Shown here one piece after another: positions 9,072-18,992 of a stretch of DNA of 22,737 bases. The stretch is from NCBI RefSeq assembly GCF_000313135.1, contig NW_004457618.1, positions 320,732-343,468 of the forward strand. The letters run 5' to 3'. The notes beneath the pieces are model-generated. The model worked only from the letters and a program-made list of their open reading frames with translations. It was not told the origin of the DNA and ran no database searches. The translations under genes were made by a program, and so were the position numbers. This DNA is from Acanthamoeba castellanii str. Neff (taxonomy: Eukaryota > Discosea > Longamoebia > Acanthamoebidae). How positions within the stretch are numbered: position 1 is the first letter of the stretch; every line of letters begins with the position of its first letter.

Positions 9072-10227
9072 TCACGACGAAGCGCTTTTACTGACAAAGG
9101 AGAGGATGAGGATGAAGAAGCACAGGACGAGGTTGAAGAGAGGGATCTGGAGTGTGCTCGGGAGGGAGTAGATGAGCGAGACGGCCGGCACCCAGACCAG
9201 CCACGTCGAGCACAGCACCGACGGAACTCGATAGAAGATGAAGTCCCAGTCCAGCTCCGCGGCCAGTCGCTTGACGGAGAAGTCGCAGTCCTTCCACATG
9301 AACCCGAGCGCTGCAGTGCCGCCAACGCCTCATAAGCATCAAATAATTGATTGACAAAGAAATAATTAAAATAAATCATAAAATAATAAATAAATAATAA
9401 AAGAACGAAGCCACGAGGTCAGCCCAGGCAGAGCTCGGGTCGGGCGTACTGTTGCTGGGTGCGGCGTAGATGGGGTTCCACACGAACTGATCCACAACCA
9501 CCTTGATGAAGATGGTCCAGAAGTCGGTGCCCTCGCCGAAGATGTAGGCCTGCATCCGGTAGAAGGCATCGGTTTCCATGCCCTTGTAGCCCAGGAAGCC
9601 AGCATAGAAGCAGAATCGCGCGATGAGCAGGCCTGTTGATGGTTCGTTTTCCTCGTTTTCTCCCGATGTCGCTTCATCTTCCTCAATGAAATCGCCGTAC
9701 GGCTTAGCGGCGCTTTCCTCCTTTGTCGCTGCCGCGGCGGCCTTCCTCCTCTTCTTGGCGGCCAGGTGGTCCTTCACGAGGAGGATGAGGTAGGGGATTA
9801 TGCCACCGAAGAGAGACGTAGAGAGGATGGAGAAGAAGTAGCCGCCTTGCTCTTTCACCGCTGCAATCTTGTTGAAGAAGGTCTCGGCCGGCTCGTACGT
9901 GTAGTATCCCACGACGACGCACGTACCGATGATCTGCAGCACGATGCCAGGGATCAGATTTTGCTTGAGGCCCTGTAGCGTCGCCTGCGCTAGAGATGGC
10001 CGTCCCTCCTTCTTCTTTCTGCTCTCGAGTTCTTCGATGAATTGGGTGGTGCTGTCTCCGTGCTTGTCGCCAAAGTGCTTGAGATCGCTTTCGGCATCGT
10101 AGGTCGTGTCCAGGCCATAGGAGGGTGGCTTGGCCGAAGCTTGGGAAGATTTCGAAAATGTCGTAAATGAAGATTTGGCAAGAAGGCCGATCGTTTCGCC
10201 GTCATCTACGGACGTGTCGCTCTTCAT
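9072..10227 (-). CDS. Mpv17/PMP22-like integral membrane protein
   Basis: Two exons, 10227-9450 and 9310-9072, encode 338 aa. Residues 1-80 are hydrophilic and Ser/Lys-rich. Membrane-like segments lie at ~91-110 (LIPGIVLQIIGTCVVVGYY), ~130-151 and ~199-214, followed by a C-terminal pair after VLCSTWLVWVPAVSLIYSLP. KVVVDQFVWNPI at ~242-253 matches the K-x3-DQ-x4-P signature of Mpv17-family proteins, and the C-terminal W-x-P plus LQIPLFNLV pattern also fits. Between segments lies a charged cytosolic-type loop (KKRRKAAAAA, then a run of Glu). Mpv17 relatives sit in mitochondrial or peroxisomal membranes; substrate and location here are unknown. An in-frame ATG at 10329 would add 34 residues rich in Ser and Arg with a single acidic residue, a possible targeting peptide, so the start is uncertain. 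Confidence 0.75.
9311..9449 (-). other. AT-rich intron of the Mpv17-like gene
   Basis: This 139-bp GT-AG intron contains ~75 bases (9335-9410) made almost wholly of A/T on either strand, in strong contrast to the GC-rich exons. The donor follows the codons for SN and the acceptor is CTGCAG; joining restores the reading frame. Confidence 0.75.
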
Positions 10228-10581
10228 CTTCCAAGCAGAGAAGGATGTGTAACGAGAGATTGGTTGGTGAGGCTGGCAAAGAGCGCTACATGGACGAGCA
10301 GCAACGGAGAGGAGACCCACCACTTCCAACAGAAGCCAGAACGCTCCGCAGCATTCCTATCACGGGAATTTGACAAACTTGCCCGCAAAAGGCATAAGCA
10401 TTCCAAAAATTCCAGAAAATTAGCCGTTCCTGGTGGGTGACGAACAAGAACGAACTCAGGAAATGTTCTCTCTGTGTGCGGTGCGTTGGGCGTTTGGGCG
10501 AGCATGCATGTACACGTAGAGTTGCTGTTTCTTCACGTCCAGGCTACCTGACAGAAGGGTATCACCACGGTCGGCGTGCAA
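10228..10581. other. Gap between YEATS 3' end and Mpv17-like start
   Basis: Both neighbours are on the minus strand. The 102 bases next to the Mpv17-like ATG are an in-frame open extension to an alternative ATG at 10329. The rest is presumably YEATS 3' UTR and promoter. No separate gene is supported. Confidence 0.5.
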
Positions 10582-12197
10582 TCAACTCCGCTGGGCCTGC
10601 GGAGGTGGGTGGCCCAGCTTCTGCCGCTTTCGGTACTCCTCCTCGGCCAGCTCTGTGAGTTCCTTGATGTCCTCCCGCAGATGCCGGCTCTGGACATCGT
10701 ATCGGTCGTAGGCATCGCGTATCTTGATGATCTCCTCCCTGATCTTGCTTCGTGCCTTGGCCAGCTCGTCCAGCTCCTTCCTCTCCGACTCGCTCTGCGT
10801 GCTCTCCAGGGCTGGAGGGAGAATCCACGCGTTAGAACCGAACCAAAAACCATCACCTATGCCTCCTAGTACCTCGGCCACGGTTGATTGCAAGAGGGTG
10901 AGGAGAAGAGCCGACGCTCATCATCTCGTGGTCCTTGAGTATCTTGTAGAAGGATTCGGTGGGATCATGGAACTCGATCTCGTCGTAGATCTCTTTGATG
11001 ACCGGCTTCTTGGTGGAGAGCCCCACGTTGCCCTCCGGCGGGTAGAGTACGAGCGCGTGAACAAGGTCCACCGGCACCTGAGGAGTCGATTACGTGCATC
11101 AGCCCCTACTTCCAATCACTCGCGAGCACAAGAAGAGAGATGAGAGAAGAGGAAGGAAACCTCGAGCGGATCCACGAAGTGAATCTTTATGTTGAGCTCA
11201 AACTCGCCCCATCCGTGCTCCGTGATTTCGTAGGGCGGGGTCTCGATCACTAGCAGCACGCCACGAGCAAATGAGCAAAGTGCAAGTCAGCTAGTAACGT
11301 TGGCCGTGTCGTGTCGTGTCGTGTCGTGTCGTGTCGTGTCGTGTCGTGTCGTGTCGTGTCGTGTCGTGTCGTGTCGTGTCGTGTCGTACCGCGCACAGGG
11401 TTAGGGAAGGAAGGGTGAAGAGTGAAGACCACCTTCTTGATGAAGTAGGAAAGATCTTCGTTGTGCGGCCCGCGCACGTAGGTCGTCCATCGATGGGTCT
11501 TGGTATCGTCGGCCTTCTTGCCCAGCCACCACGATATGTTGCCGTAGATGATGGGCCGCTCCACCAGGGCACCCTTGACCCGTGCCGGCGCTGGCACGCT
11601 GCCGCCCAGCGCGGGCGAGGCCAGCAACGATGAAGAGGATGAAGAGAGCGAGGGAGACTCGGGGGCGGGCGAAGAGGTCAACGGCGAAGAGGGGCTCTGC
11701 AGGGTTTGTGCTGAGGCGTGCGAAGGCGACGGTGATGGCGCTGGCGGTTGGGAGTGCGAAGGTGAAGCCAGGAGGGGCGACAGCGTAGTGGACATGGCGG
11801 CAAACGCAGAGTCGCGAGAATCGATTACAGAGGGGACAGATGGAGATGGAGAGGGGGAAGGTGCTGGTGATGATTGCGCGTGGCGAGGATTCGCGGGAGA
11901 TGAGAGGGAAGATGATGAAGAGAGTGGAATGAAGGAGGAGGGCGAAGATGCAGAAAGCGAGGATGAAGTGGGCAAAGGGGACGCTGAACCAGGAGTGGAG
12001 GTATTCAGGGTGGACATCCCTGGCAATTTTATCGTAATTTTTCGCTTGCGCTTGCCCACCCCTGGCGAGGGTGCGGGCGATGCGAGCGTGGGTGACGGCG
12101 ATGACCGCATAAGTGCAGGCGATGATCCTCCCACGACAACCGAGATCTTTCTCGATGCAATTGGCGTCGAGGGGGCGGGTGTGCTTTCCTCCTCCAT
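10582..12197 (-). CDS. YEATS-domain protein with long Ser/Pro-rich N-terminus and C-terminal coiled coil
   Basis: Four exons, 12197-11390, 11249-11161, 11077-10873 and 10811-10582, give 443 aa with consistent phases. Residues 1-205 are Ser/Pro/Ala-rich, apparently disordered, with a basic GKRKRK patch at ~48-53. The YEATS domain begins near 213 (RPIIYGN) and continues through [25 protein letters not shown] and [15 protein letters not shown], ending near 345. The acyl-lysine-binding positions look intact: H261-P-S263-F264 and G282-W283. A charged heptad-like helix rich in Glu/Lys/Arg (~372-435) follows. YEATS proteins read acetylated or crotonylated histone tails within chromatin remodelling, acetyltransferase or elongation complexes. 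The Trp in GWGEF and the C-terminal coiled coil resemble the YEATS4/TAF14 group more than AF9, but subfamily is an inference. Its start codon is 77 bp from the divergent EGF/TM2 gene. Confidence 0.93.
11306..11387. repeat. (GTGTC)n pentanucleotide repeat in YEATS intron 1
   Basis: About 16 perfect units occupy over half of the 11250-11389 intron. The donor GT sits immediately beside the end of the array, so array expansion could reach the splice site. Confidence 0.95.
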
Positions 12198-12274
12198 CTC
12201 GGTGCCGAAGGTTCAAAAATAAAATAAAAGACCAACATCTCAATTTCATATTTTCTTTTGCCAAAAGATCGAAG
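12198..12274. promoter_or_regulatory. Compact bidirectional promoter region (YEATS / TM2 protein)
   Basis: Only 77 bases separate the two divergent start codons. The segment is AT-rich (an AAAATAAAATAAAAG run at ~12215-12229 and TTCATATTTTCTTTTG at ~12245-12260) in contrast to its surroundings. It must contain both 5' UTRs and core promoters unless these extend into the coding regions. Confidence 0.55.
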
Positions 12275-13393
12275 ATGAGCCAACAAAGCCGAGGGGCAGG
12301 ACGATACACGTGCAGGTCGACCTGCACTGCAATTGCAATCTTTTTGGTTCTTCTCTCTGTTGTGCATCTGCCCGCAGTAGCAGCTGCATCGGATCGGCCG
12401 AGCGACGTGACGTGGATGCGACGCATGGCCGATGGCGTCAAGGATGCCGTCGCCTCCACACCCCACCTTCGCCAGATCCTGGCCATTCGACAAGAGAAGC
12501 CTGCAGGAGGGCAGAGTGCGCTCCCCCTCCGCATTGATTATTGCTTTATTTTTACATTTGATTTTTCTCATCCTTGCTGGTGCAGACTGCACGACAAACG
12601 CGACGTGCCACCATGGGACGTGCGTGAAGGGGGCCAACGCCACCGCTGCAGACTCGGGCTTTTGCGTCTGCATACCGGGGTATTGAAGCGCTCTTCTTGT
12701 GCGTCGTGCGGAGCTCACTAACTGGTGCTCTCTCTTCTTGGCGTCAGGTGGATGGGAGAAACATGCCAGCATGAGCAAAAGTCGCTCAAGACGGCCTTCC
12801 TCCTCAGCTTCCTCTTGGGCAACATGTACGCAAAGCGGCGCCGGCACTGGCTTCAGTTCTGGATCTGGCCACTCGCTCAATGCGTGGCTCACACGCTTTC
12901 TCTACCCTCGCAGTGGCGCCGATCGTCTGTACTTGGGCTATGTGGGCAGCGGGGTGGCCAAGCTCCTGATCAACCTCTTCTTGTGCATGTTGCCTTGCTG
13001 TCCGCTTTGGTATGCCTTCTTCCACGCCTTCTTGTTGGTTTGTGTTGTTGTTGGCATTTCTGGAGTTGATGAGCTTGACCACGACTAACTGGGACTAAAA
13101 CTCTTTGCCTCTCTCGTGCTACAGTTACATGTGCCGCACCCTCAACGGAGGGCGCCAAGCTGACCTCGCCTATGGCGCCACCGTGGGCACCCTCCTGGTC
13201 TCGGCCGCTACCGTTTGGCTCTGGTGGCTCGTCGTACGGAACCATCTCTGCCCTGTTTGTTGTCATTCCCTGCCGCACACGCATCGAACCACTCACTCTG
13301 GTCATGTGTGTGTGTCGACGACAGGACTGGATCATGATCGTCACCGACGCCCTGCCGGACGACTCTGGCTACCCGCTCTTCGACAACTTGTAA
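12275..13393 (+). CDS. EGF-like/TM2-domain membrane protein
   Basis: Six exons, 12275-12515, 12586-12679, 12748-12825, 12914-13009, 13125-13233 and 13325-13393, encode 228 aa. Residues ~16-40 form a hydrophobic signal sequence ending AVAAA. A Cys-rich EGF-like segment at ~81-118 contains CTTNATC, HHGTC and GFCVCIPGW. The TM2 domain follows: LKTAFLLSFLLGN helix, the conserved GADRLYLGYVG turn (DRF-type motif with Leu), a second helix, a Cys-rich loop (CMLPCCPLWCYMC), and a later WLWWLVDWIMIV segment near the C-terminus. The domain is therefore longer than the usual two-helix TM2 unit. TM2 proteins are membrane proteins of mostly unknown function; in animals some are linked to Notch or phagocytosis pathways, which cannot be transferred here. 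Confidence 0.88.
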
Positions 13394-13680
13394 ATAGAAA
13401 AAAGACCCACGAGCGAAACCTCACAGCAACTTGGTTGCAAAGCCCTCGGCGCGCACGTGATATTGGCTTCTTGATGGCCTTACGGTCTGGCCCGTGCTCT
13501 TGCCTTTCCGCTGGGTCACTCGGAAGTATGCAAACTATGCGACAAAAGAGAAATTGAGCGGCAAGAACGCGCCGCCTCCTGTTCCTTTCATTGCCTCCAG
13601 AAGGAAACGCCAGAAGGAAGAAGACCGCCGCAGCTCGAGTTCATTCACTGTTTAGTTACACCGCCACACAAACGAAGACC

Positions 13681-15864
13681 ATGCACAAACGCTCCCACTT
13701 CGAGATGGAGTACCACCCTCCGGGCGATGGCAGCCCACCACCATTCTCGCCCTACGGCACCTTCCCAAGTCCCGCTGCATCAATCTACCCCACCCCTACA
13801 TCTTCCTTCCCCGGCGGGGACTTCTACCAGCCACTCGACCCCGTCTTTGATTCGATTATGCAGTTTAATCATGTGGACATAACGCCCTACCCCGTCAGCC
13901 CTTCGACCCTCGGCGACCCTCTGTGGCCTGTAGCCACCACTACCACCGGCGTGCGCGACAGCTGCGCGGACGTGCTTCTGGCCAGTCCTCCCTTCGGGCG
14001 CAAGAATATGAATGAAGCGCAAGAACGCGAAAACGAAGATGAGGCGCTGTCGCTTTCGTTCTTTCGGACCGAGCGCTCGCTCTCGACACACCGGACGGCG
14101 GGCAGCTGGCCAAGAGGGAGTGCCCCCGGTAGGGTCCCTCGGCGACACAGCCCTCTGGTCCGCGCCGGAAGCCACTTCGGGCTCGCGCTGGACCTCAAGC
14201 AGCTGGCCCGTGTCTTCGCCGACAACGTGTGGGTATGGACGCCGCTCAACCCTTCGATGCTCAACGACGACCGGCTGCTCCAGCTCGTCCAACCGGCCTC
14301 CATGCAGCGAAAGCACACCACCCTGGTCTTGCACGCTTGCCTGGCCCTGTCCTGGGGTTCGCTTACCCAGCACCACGTGCGCCCCAAAATTGGCAAAAAT
14401 GCCAATTCGTTTGCGTTCACGGTCGGCTGGCAAGACCGCCAAAGACCAAGACCACTTACGTGTCCACACTTACGCCGTACTCTTGACCTGGTGGCCTGAC
14501 CCTGCGTGTAATGTGCTGATGTGCCGACTAGGTGCCTTCCTCGTTGGCGCTCACGACCGAGCAGATGAATTCTTCGCTATGGCACGCGAGCACGCCGGTA
14601 TGCTGTTTGACCGAGGGACCTACGCCAACGCCGAAGCTCTCTACTGCATGGCTTACCTGGCGTTCTGCAGAGTACGTCGTCCACGACTCAGTGCAGTGGG
14701 CCGACTCACCGAAGCCACAGCCGCAGCTGATCTCACTTATCTGTGCCTGTGCTGTTGACTTCGCACACAGGGTGACCTGCACAAGATGGGCTATTACACG
14801 ACGTTGGCCAAGGACATGTGCCGACAGCTGGGCATCGTAAACAGCGACGTCTTCACGAAGTGTATCCTGATATCGCACATCGACCCGTCCGTCCGGTTCT
14901 CAGGTACGCCTCACCGCCTTTTAGCTCCGACCACACAGCTCGCATCTCCCGCTCGTAGTCGCTGAACTGATTGCCAATCGTGTGTCATGCAGAGTTGCAA
15001 GCAATGTACAAGGAGTACGACGAGTCCTGTATGGAGAGGCCGCAGGCCGAAGACATGACCAGGCGGTCCCTCATTGCGGATCAGGGCAACTTCTGGACAG
15101 CCGGCATGGCGTCCGGCACCGTCAACGCGGAGAAGGTGGGCTTCGGCATGGGCAAGATCAAGGACATGGGATTCTGCATTGCCTACGCCAACCTCTACCT
15201 GAAGCTCATACGACGACAGGCCGAGAAGCAGGGAACGGACGGCTCGAGCAGCCCACCGTCAAGCTCCGGAGTGCCCGACGTGGGAAGCACCTGGCAGGCC
15301 GTCGGTACTGCTGAGTGGGGAGCGGAGCCACAGGAGCAAGTGAACGAGAAGCGGAAGCTCATGTTTCAACTGCGTGGAATCCTCCAGTACTGGTGGCGAT
15401 CCCTGATGGAGATGGGTGCGTGTTCACACCGCATTGCACCATAGTTTTACGATCGCACTAACCAACATCTGCGGTATCCTTCTCATCAGAGAAACAAGGT
15501 TGCTGTGAAGCTCTGTATCAAGTCTCTCTGGTGAAGTGGTACATCGTGTCTGGTCAAGTGGAACACTTATCTGGCAACTCTGAGGTACGCCGTTTATCCT
15601 GGCACCGTTTTCATTGCGAGCCACTCACCCTCTACTTTACCCTCTCGTGCAATACAGAAAGCGTTCCAGCACATGTGCAACTTCCTAGAGGAGGTGCAGA
15701 AGTTCAGCCCTTTCCTCGCGTTCTTCTGGCACACGTCCTGCACCTACATGCATGCGCTCGTCATTGAGGTTCTGACGACCAGCGCACGGCCGGACCTTGT
15801 GGAGATGTTGCTGCAGCTGCAGAGCACCGCCTCGCGACGCGGAATCAACACGCGAGGCTCCTGA
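13681..15864 (+). CDS. Protein resembling the regulatory domain of fungal transcription factors
   Basis: Six exons, 13681-14356, 14532-14671, 14771-14903, 14993-15415, 15490-15584 and 15658-15864, give 557 aa. The first ~110 residues are Pro/Ser/Tyr-rich without a zinc cluster. From ~170 a helical region begins: FADNVWVWTPLNPSMLNDDR, then HTTLVLHACLALSWG. Next comes AHDRADEFFAMAREHAG...RGTYANAEALYCMAYLAF and GDLHKMGYYTTLAKDMCRQL. This alternation (A-R....L..G......QAL..LA.......G....A......A...LG) is typical of the fungal-specific transcription factor domain (Pfam Fungal_trans). A Ser-rich stretch (~420) separates it from a helical C-terminus. Role as a transcription regulator is inferred from this weak resemblance. 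The donor of exon 1 (GGGGTTCGC) is weak, and an in-frame ATG at 13591 is an alternative start. Confidence 0.6.
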
Positions 15865-16091
15865 GGTGACAGCACCGCTGTGTGCGTTGTAAATTACAAA
15901 CATTTTCTACATTCTCTTATATGTCGGCAACAACTTTTTCCCGCCTTGTGGCAGATCGCAAACAACGAGCAAAAGGCAACAGACGAACGCCACCTGCGCA
16001 CCGCTGTCGTGTTATCAGAAAAGAACGAGAAGGCATTCGCGACGACTGATCGCAGGTTCGATTGAAACTTGCCCTACGCTGTCTGCAACGA

Positions 16092-18429
16092 ATGGAGTCG
16101 GTGCATAAAGGTACGGACTCGCCAAGAAGCCAATCCATTGATGATTCACTACCAATCGGAAGATTCGCATTAACATTCCTACTTGGGCTAGAAGGTTCTG
16201 ATCGGCCGATGGGGTTGTTCTCTAGTTCTGCGCTCCTGCGCGTGCCCAAGGCCTCCAAGGTACATGACGCTCAAATCTGGGGGAGAGGACTTCATGTAAC
16301 GCAGCAACCTGCACCATCTCGCGCACGTGCAGAAATTGGATGGGCGAATGCTCGCGGCAATTAGAGAAAAGCCCACTGCAAATGAGCAAGAGATTCAGCT
16401 TGAAGCTCGCATTCGCGCTCTTCAGAAGCGTTCTGCTGCAGGTACTAGTCTCCCATGTCTATTAGCCGCGATCTTGATGAGATAATATGATTCAAGACCT
16501 GGTTACCCACGCCTTCTGTCTCACAGTGCCCTCGAATGAAGAGCTCAAGTCCATGATCGGCCTCCTTACGCAACACTCAACGCCTCCTCACGACGCAGAT
16601 GACAAAAAGGTATTCTCTCTTTGACACTTCCCCTCCCGCGTCATGCTGCTCACCAAGTGTTTTGTGCAATAGATCAACTACACGGACTTCAAGCGGGTTG
16701 GTGCCAGTGTGCCAGAGAGGTGCCGACAGTTCTTCCAAGCCTCGACGTTTCTCTACTTCCAGAAGGATGAACACAAGAGGATAAAGATTCACGCACTGTG
16801 CCAGTACATCATCGCCAACGGTGCGTCGTTACCCTCCGCTCATCATTCCAGCACGCGTCATGAGTCTCACGCGCATGCTCTCCTCTACCAGTGATACTCG
16901 AACAGGCTTGGATCAGCGTAAGCCTCTACGATGGTGATCATGACGAACGACTCACGGAAGATGTACCAACGTGCCCCGCTTGTCATCGGCTCCCTTTTGT
17001 TTGCTCCGGTTTGACTCATGTGGCGCTTCTCCCAGGACATGAATCGTTACGTGTCTGAATTTCTTGACACGGTGCCGACAGTACGCGACTACGTCTCGGC
17101 CTCTCCGCTGCTACGCAACGTGTATGTGCTGACCATAGTGCGAAAGTTCTTCTTCTTCCTCGACCCCCTTGGGACAGGTATCACTGATTAGCCTGCCCGG
17201 GCTCGCCATTACCGTCTTTTAACTTACCGATTCTCACCTTTCTTATCCGTCCTCGTATGCAGGGGCCATCCGTATTCGCACTCTCATCATGGACCCCATG
17301 TTCAAGGAGCTTGACTTCTTGCGGAAGAGTGAGGGCATGCTACGTACGCAACGCTGTGCTCCACCTATTGTTCGCGAATTGCGCACTGACCTTTCACATG
17401 ATATAGCTGCCACGAGCTGGTTCCACCTCGACCACACCAATCGCATGTACAAGAAGTTTCGAAACCTCGACGCGTACGTTCCCCCCACTTTCTTTGCGAC
17501 CATGCCGTCTTGTGCTTACCATCGTCTCGCTTAGGGATGGCAATGGAAAGCTGGGCGAGGATGACCTTAGAGGTTACGATCCTCCGCTCACCAACAGCTT
17601 TATCGCACAGCTTCTCACTACCAAATCGACGGCCGATGGTGAGCTTGTACGTCTTCCGCCGCAATGGCTTGTACGTTCTATTTTCTAATGTGCCTCACGT
17701 GTGCAGGACTTTCGAGATTTCCTGAACCTTGAGCTTGCGGTGGCTAACCCAACCGCCCCGCGAAGCGTCCGATACTTCTTCTCCATCTTCGACCTGGATC
17801 AGAAGGGCTACATCATAGAGCATGATTTGGCCTACTTCCTCAAGGTGAGTTTAGCCTGTTCCATTCGCTCACTCATGGTGGCCCTGTCCAATAATATGTT
17901 TGCTTGATAGGATGTACTCGAAGGATTGGACGAAACCCTGGAGCTTGAGCCGGGTGAAGAGGAGTTCGGCTCGGGGAAGGTGTTTGCAGCGGACGTTATG
18001 GTATAGTCTACACAACTCCCTCCATATATGAGACTTACCAACGGCACTGACCGGCGCCCTCCTTCGCAGAACCAAATCTTCGACTTGATACGATCTAAGC
18101 ACCCACGAGTTATTACGTTGGACGACCTCATCACCAGCGGCGCCGCGCACATCTTCACGAGCATCCTTTCGAGCAGGTGCCTTGTCTTCTCCTTTGATGT
18201 TACACCAGAACAACGTACTAATGCTTCACACTCCAGGGATCTGTTCGACAACTGGGAGCACAACGATGGCCTCCGGATTAACTACCATCTGCAACGCGGC
18301 CCGCCGTCGCCCCCGCTTCCGCCGCACCGCGTCCTCGCCTTCTACCATCCCGAGGGCAGTTCCGCCGCCGAACGCTGGCCCGAACCCCCAGCACCCCCGG
18401 CGCTGGCTGTCGTCACCACCGACGCCTGA
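16092..18429 (+). CDS. PP2A B''-type regulatory subunit, PPP2R3C / TON2 (FASS) family
   Basis: Fourteen exons in the model: 16092-16110, 16192-16259, 16333-16441, 16527-16609, 16673-16820, 16892-16962, 17036-17177, 17263-17328, 17407-17473, 17535-17646, 17707-17844, 17911-18000, 18070-18176, 18237-18429 (470 aa). From exon 4 onward the match to PPP2R3C/TON2 is continuous: EELKSMIGLLTQHSTPP, INYTDFKRVG, CRQFFQAS, AWISVSLYD, VRKFFFFLDPLGTG, TSWFHLDHTNRMY, then the EF-hand DADGNGKLGEDD (257-268). Then DGELDFRDFLNLELAV, a second EF-hand-like loop DLDQKGYIIEHD, and a RDLFDNWEHND tail. B'' subunits bind PP2A A/C and respond to calcium; TON2 organises cortical microtubules in plants, and PPP2R3C works at centrosomes in animals. 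The first two or three exons are uncertain; a Pro-rich extension ends the protein. Confidence 0.85.
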
Positions 18430-18992
18430 GCAGCTAGGGACACCTCTCTAACACACTCTCACTCTCGTTCGCTCTCTCACACTTTTCCGACGTCGCGGCT
18501 TATATCGTGGGCAACAGGCAGTTCCCCTATCCCCGTCTCGTTTGCCTTTTTCGTTCTGGGGCGAGGGCTGGCTTCCTTGTTTCAGTTGCGGTTCATGACG
18601 GTACATGTGCTTCATCTTGTTCAACGGCGAGTTGTGTGCTTGGTATCGCAGGAACACCGGCCAAGTGCTTGGTCGCCGAGCAAGTGTGCAGCCACCGGGG
18701 TACCGCGATCCAGGCCGACAAGCTTCTTGCCCCGCAACGGTGGTGGGCTCGGAAGCACACGAACGCAAAATCCTGGCAATAACCGCATTTCCTCAATGTA
18801 GCCGACCGGACTCAGAGGCAAGTGTGCGGCGGCTTGTTCCTCTTCGCTCGACAAGCTGTCGTTACATCAACGTAGAGAAGGTGAAGGTGGGTGGCCTGCT
18901 GCACATCGGCAAGTTCGCAGAGTCTCGCACTACGTTAGGAAGGACAAGAGGGAGGCAACAAGTATTTCGCACCCTTATCAATCGCAAGGATT
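18430..18992. other. Intergenic region with no supported gene
   Basis: This 563-bp stretch separates two plus-strand genes. A TATAT motif lies at ~18501-18505. A Cys-containing open frame (18507-18782, 91 codons) has clustered Cys and Ala residues but no signal peptide, no recognisable family and no supporting splice structure. The remainder probably holds the 3' UTR of the PP2A subunit and the promoter of the F-box gene. Confidence 0.45.

Noticed and set aside
11401..12534. 377-aa minus-strand frame and 224-aa plus-strand frame over the YEATS gene
   Set aside because: Both overlap the YEATS Ser/Pro-rich exon in other frames. Only the 12197-11390 frame splices into a complete YEATS domain.
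14357..14530. Coding continuation of the first exon of the fungal-TF-like gene
   Set aside because: The frame ends at a stop without a family match. Treating this as an intron restores helical sequence typical of the domain, although its donor is weak.
18621..18854. Minus-strand frame with KLVGLDRGTPVA, resembling an RNase H-like start
   Set aside because: The similarity is limited to a few residues, and no further motif or exon was found.
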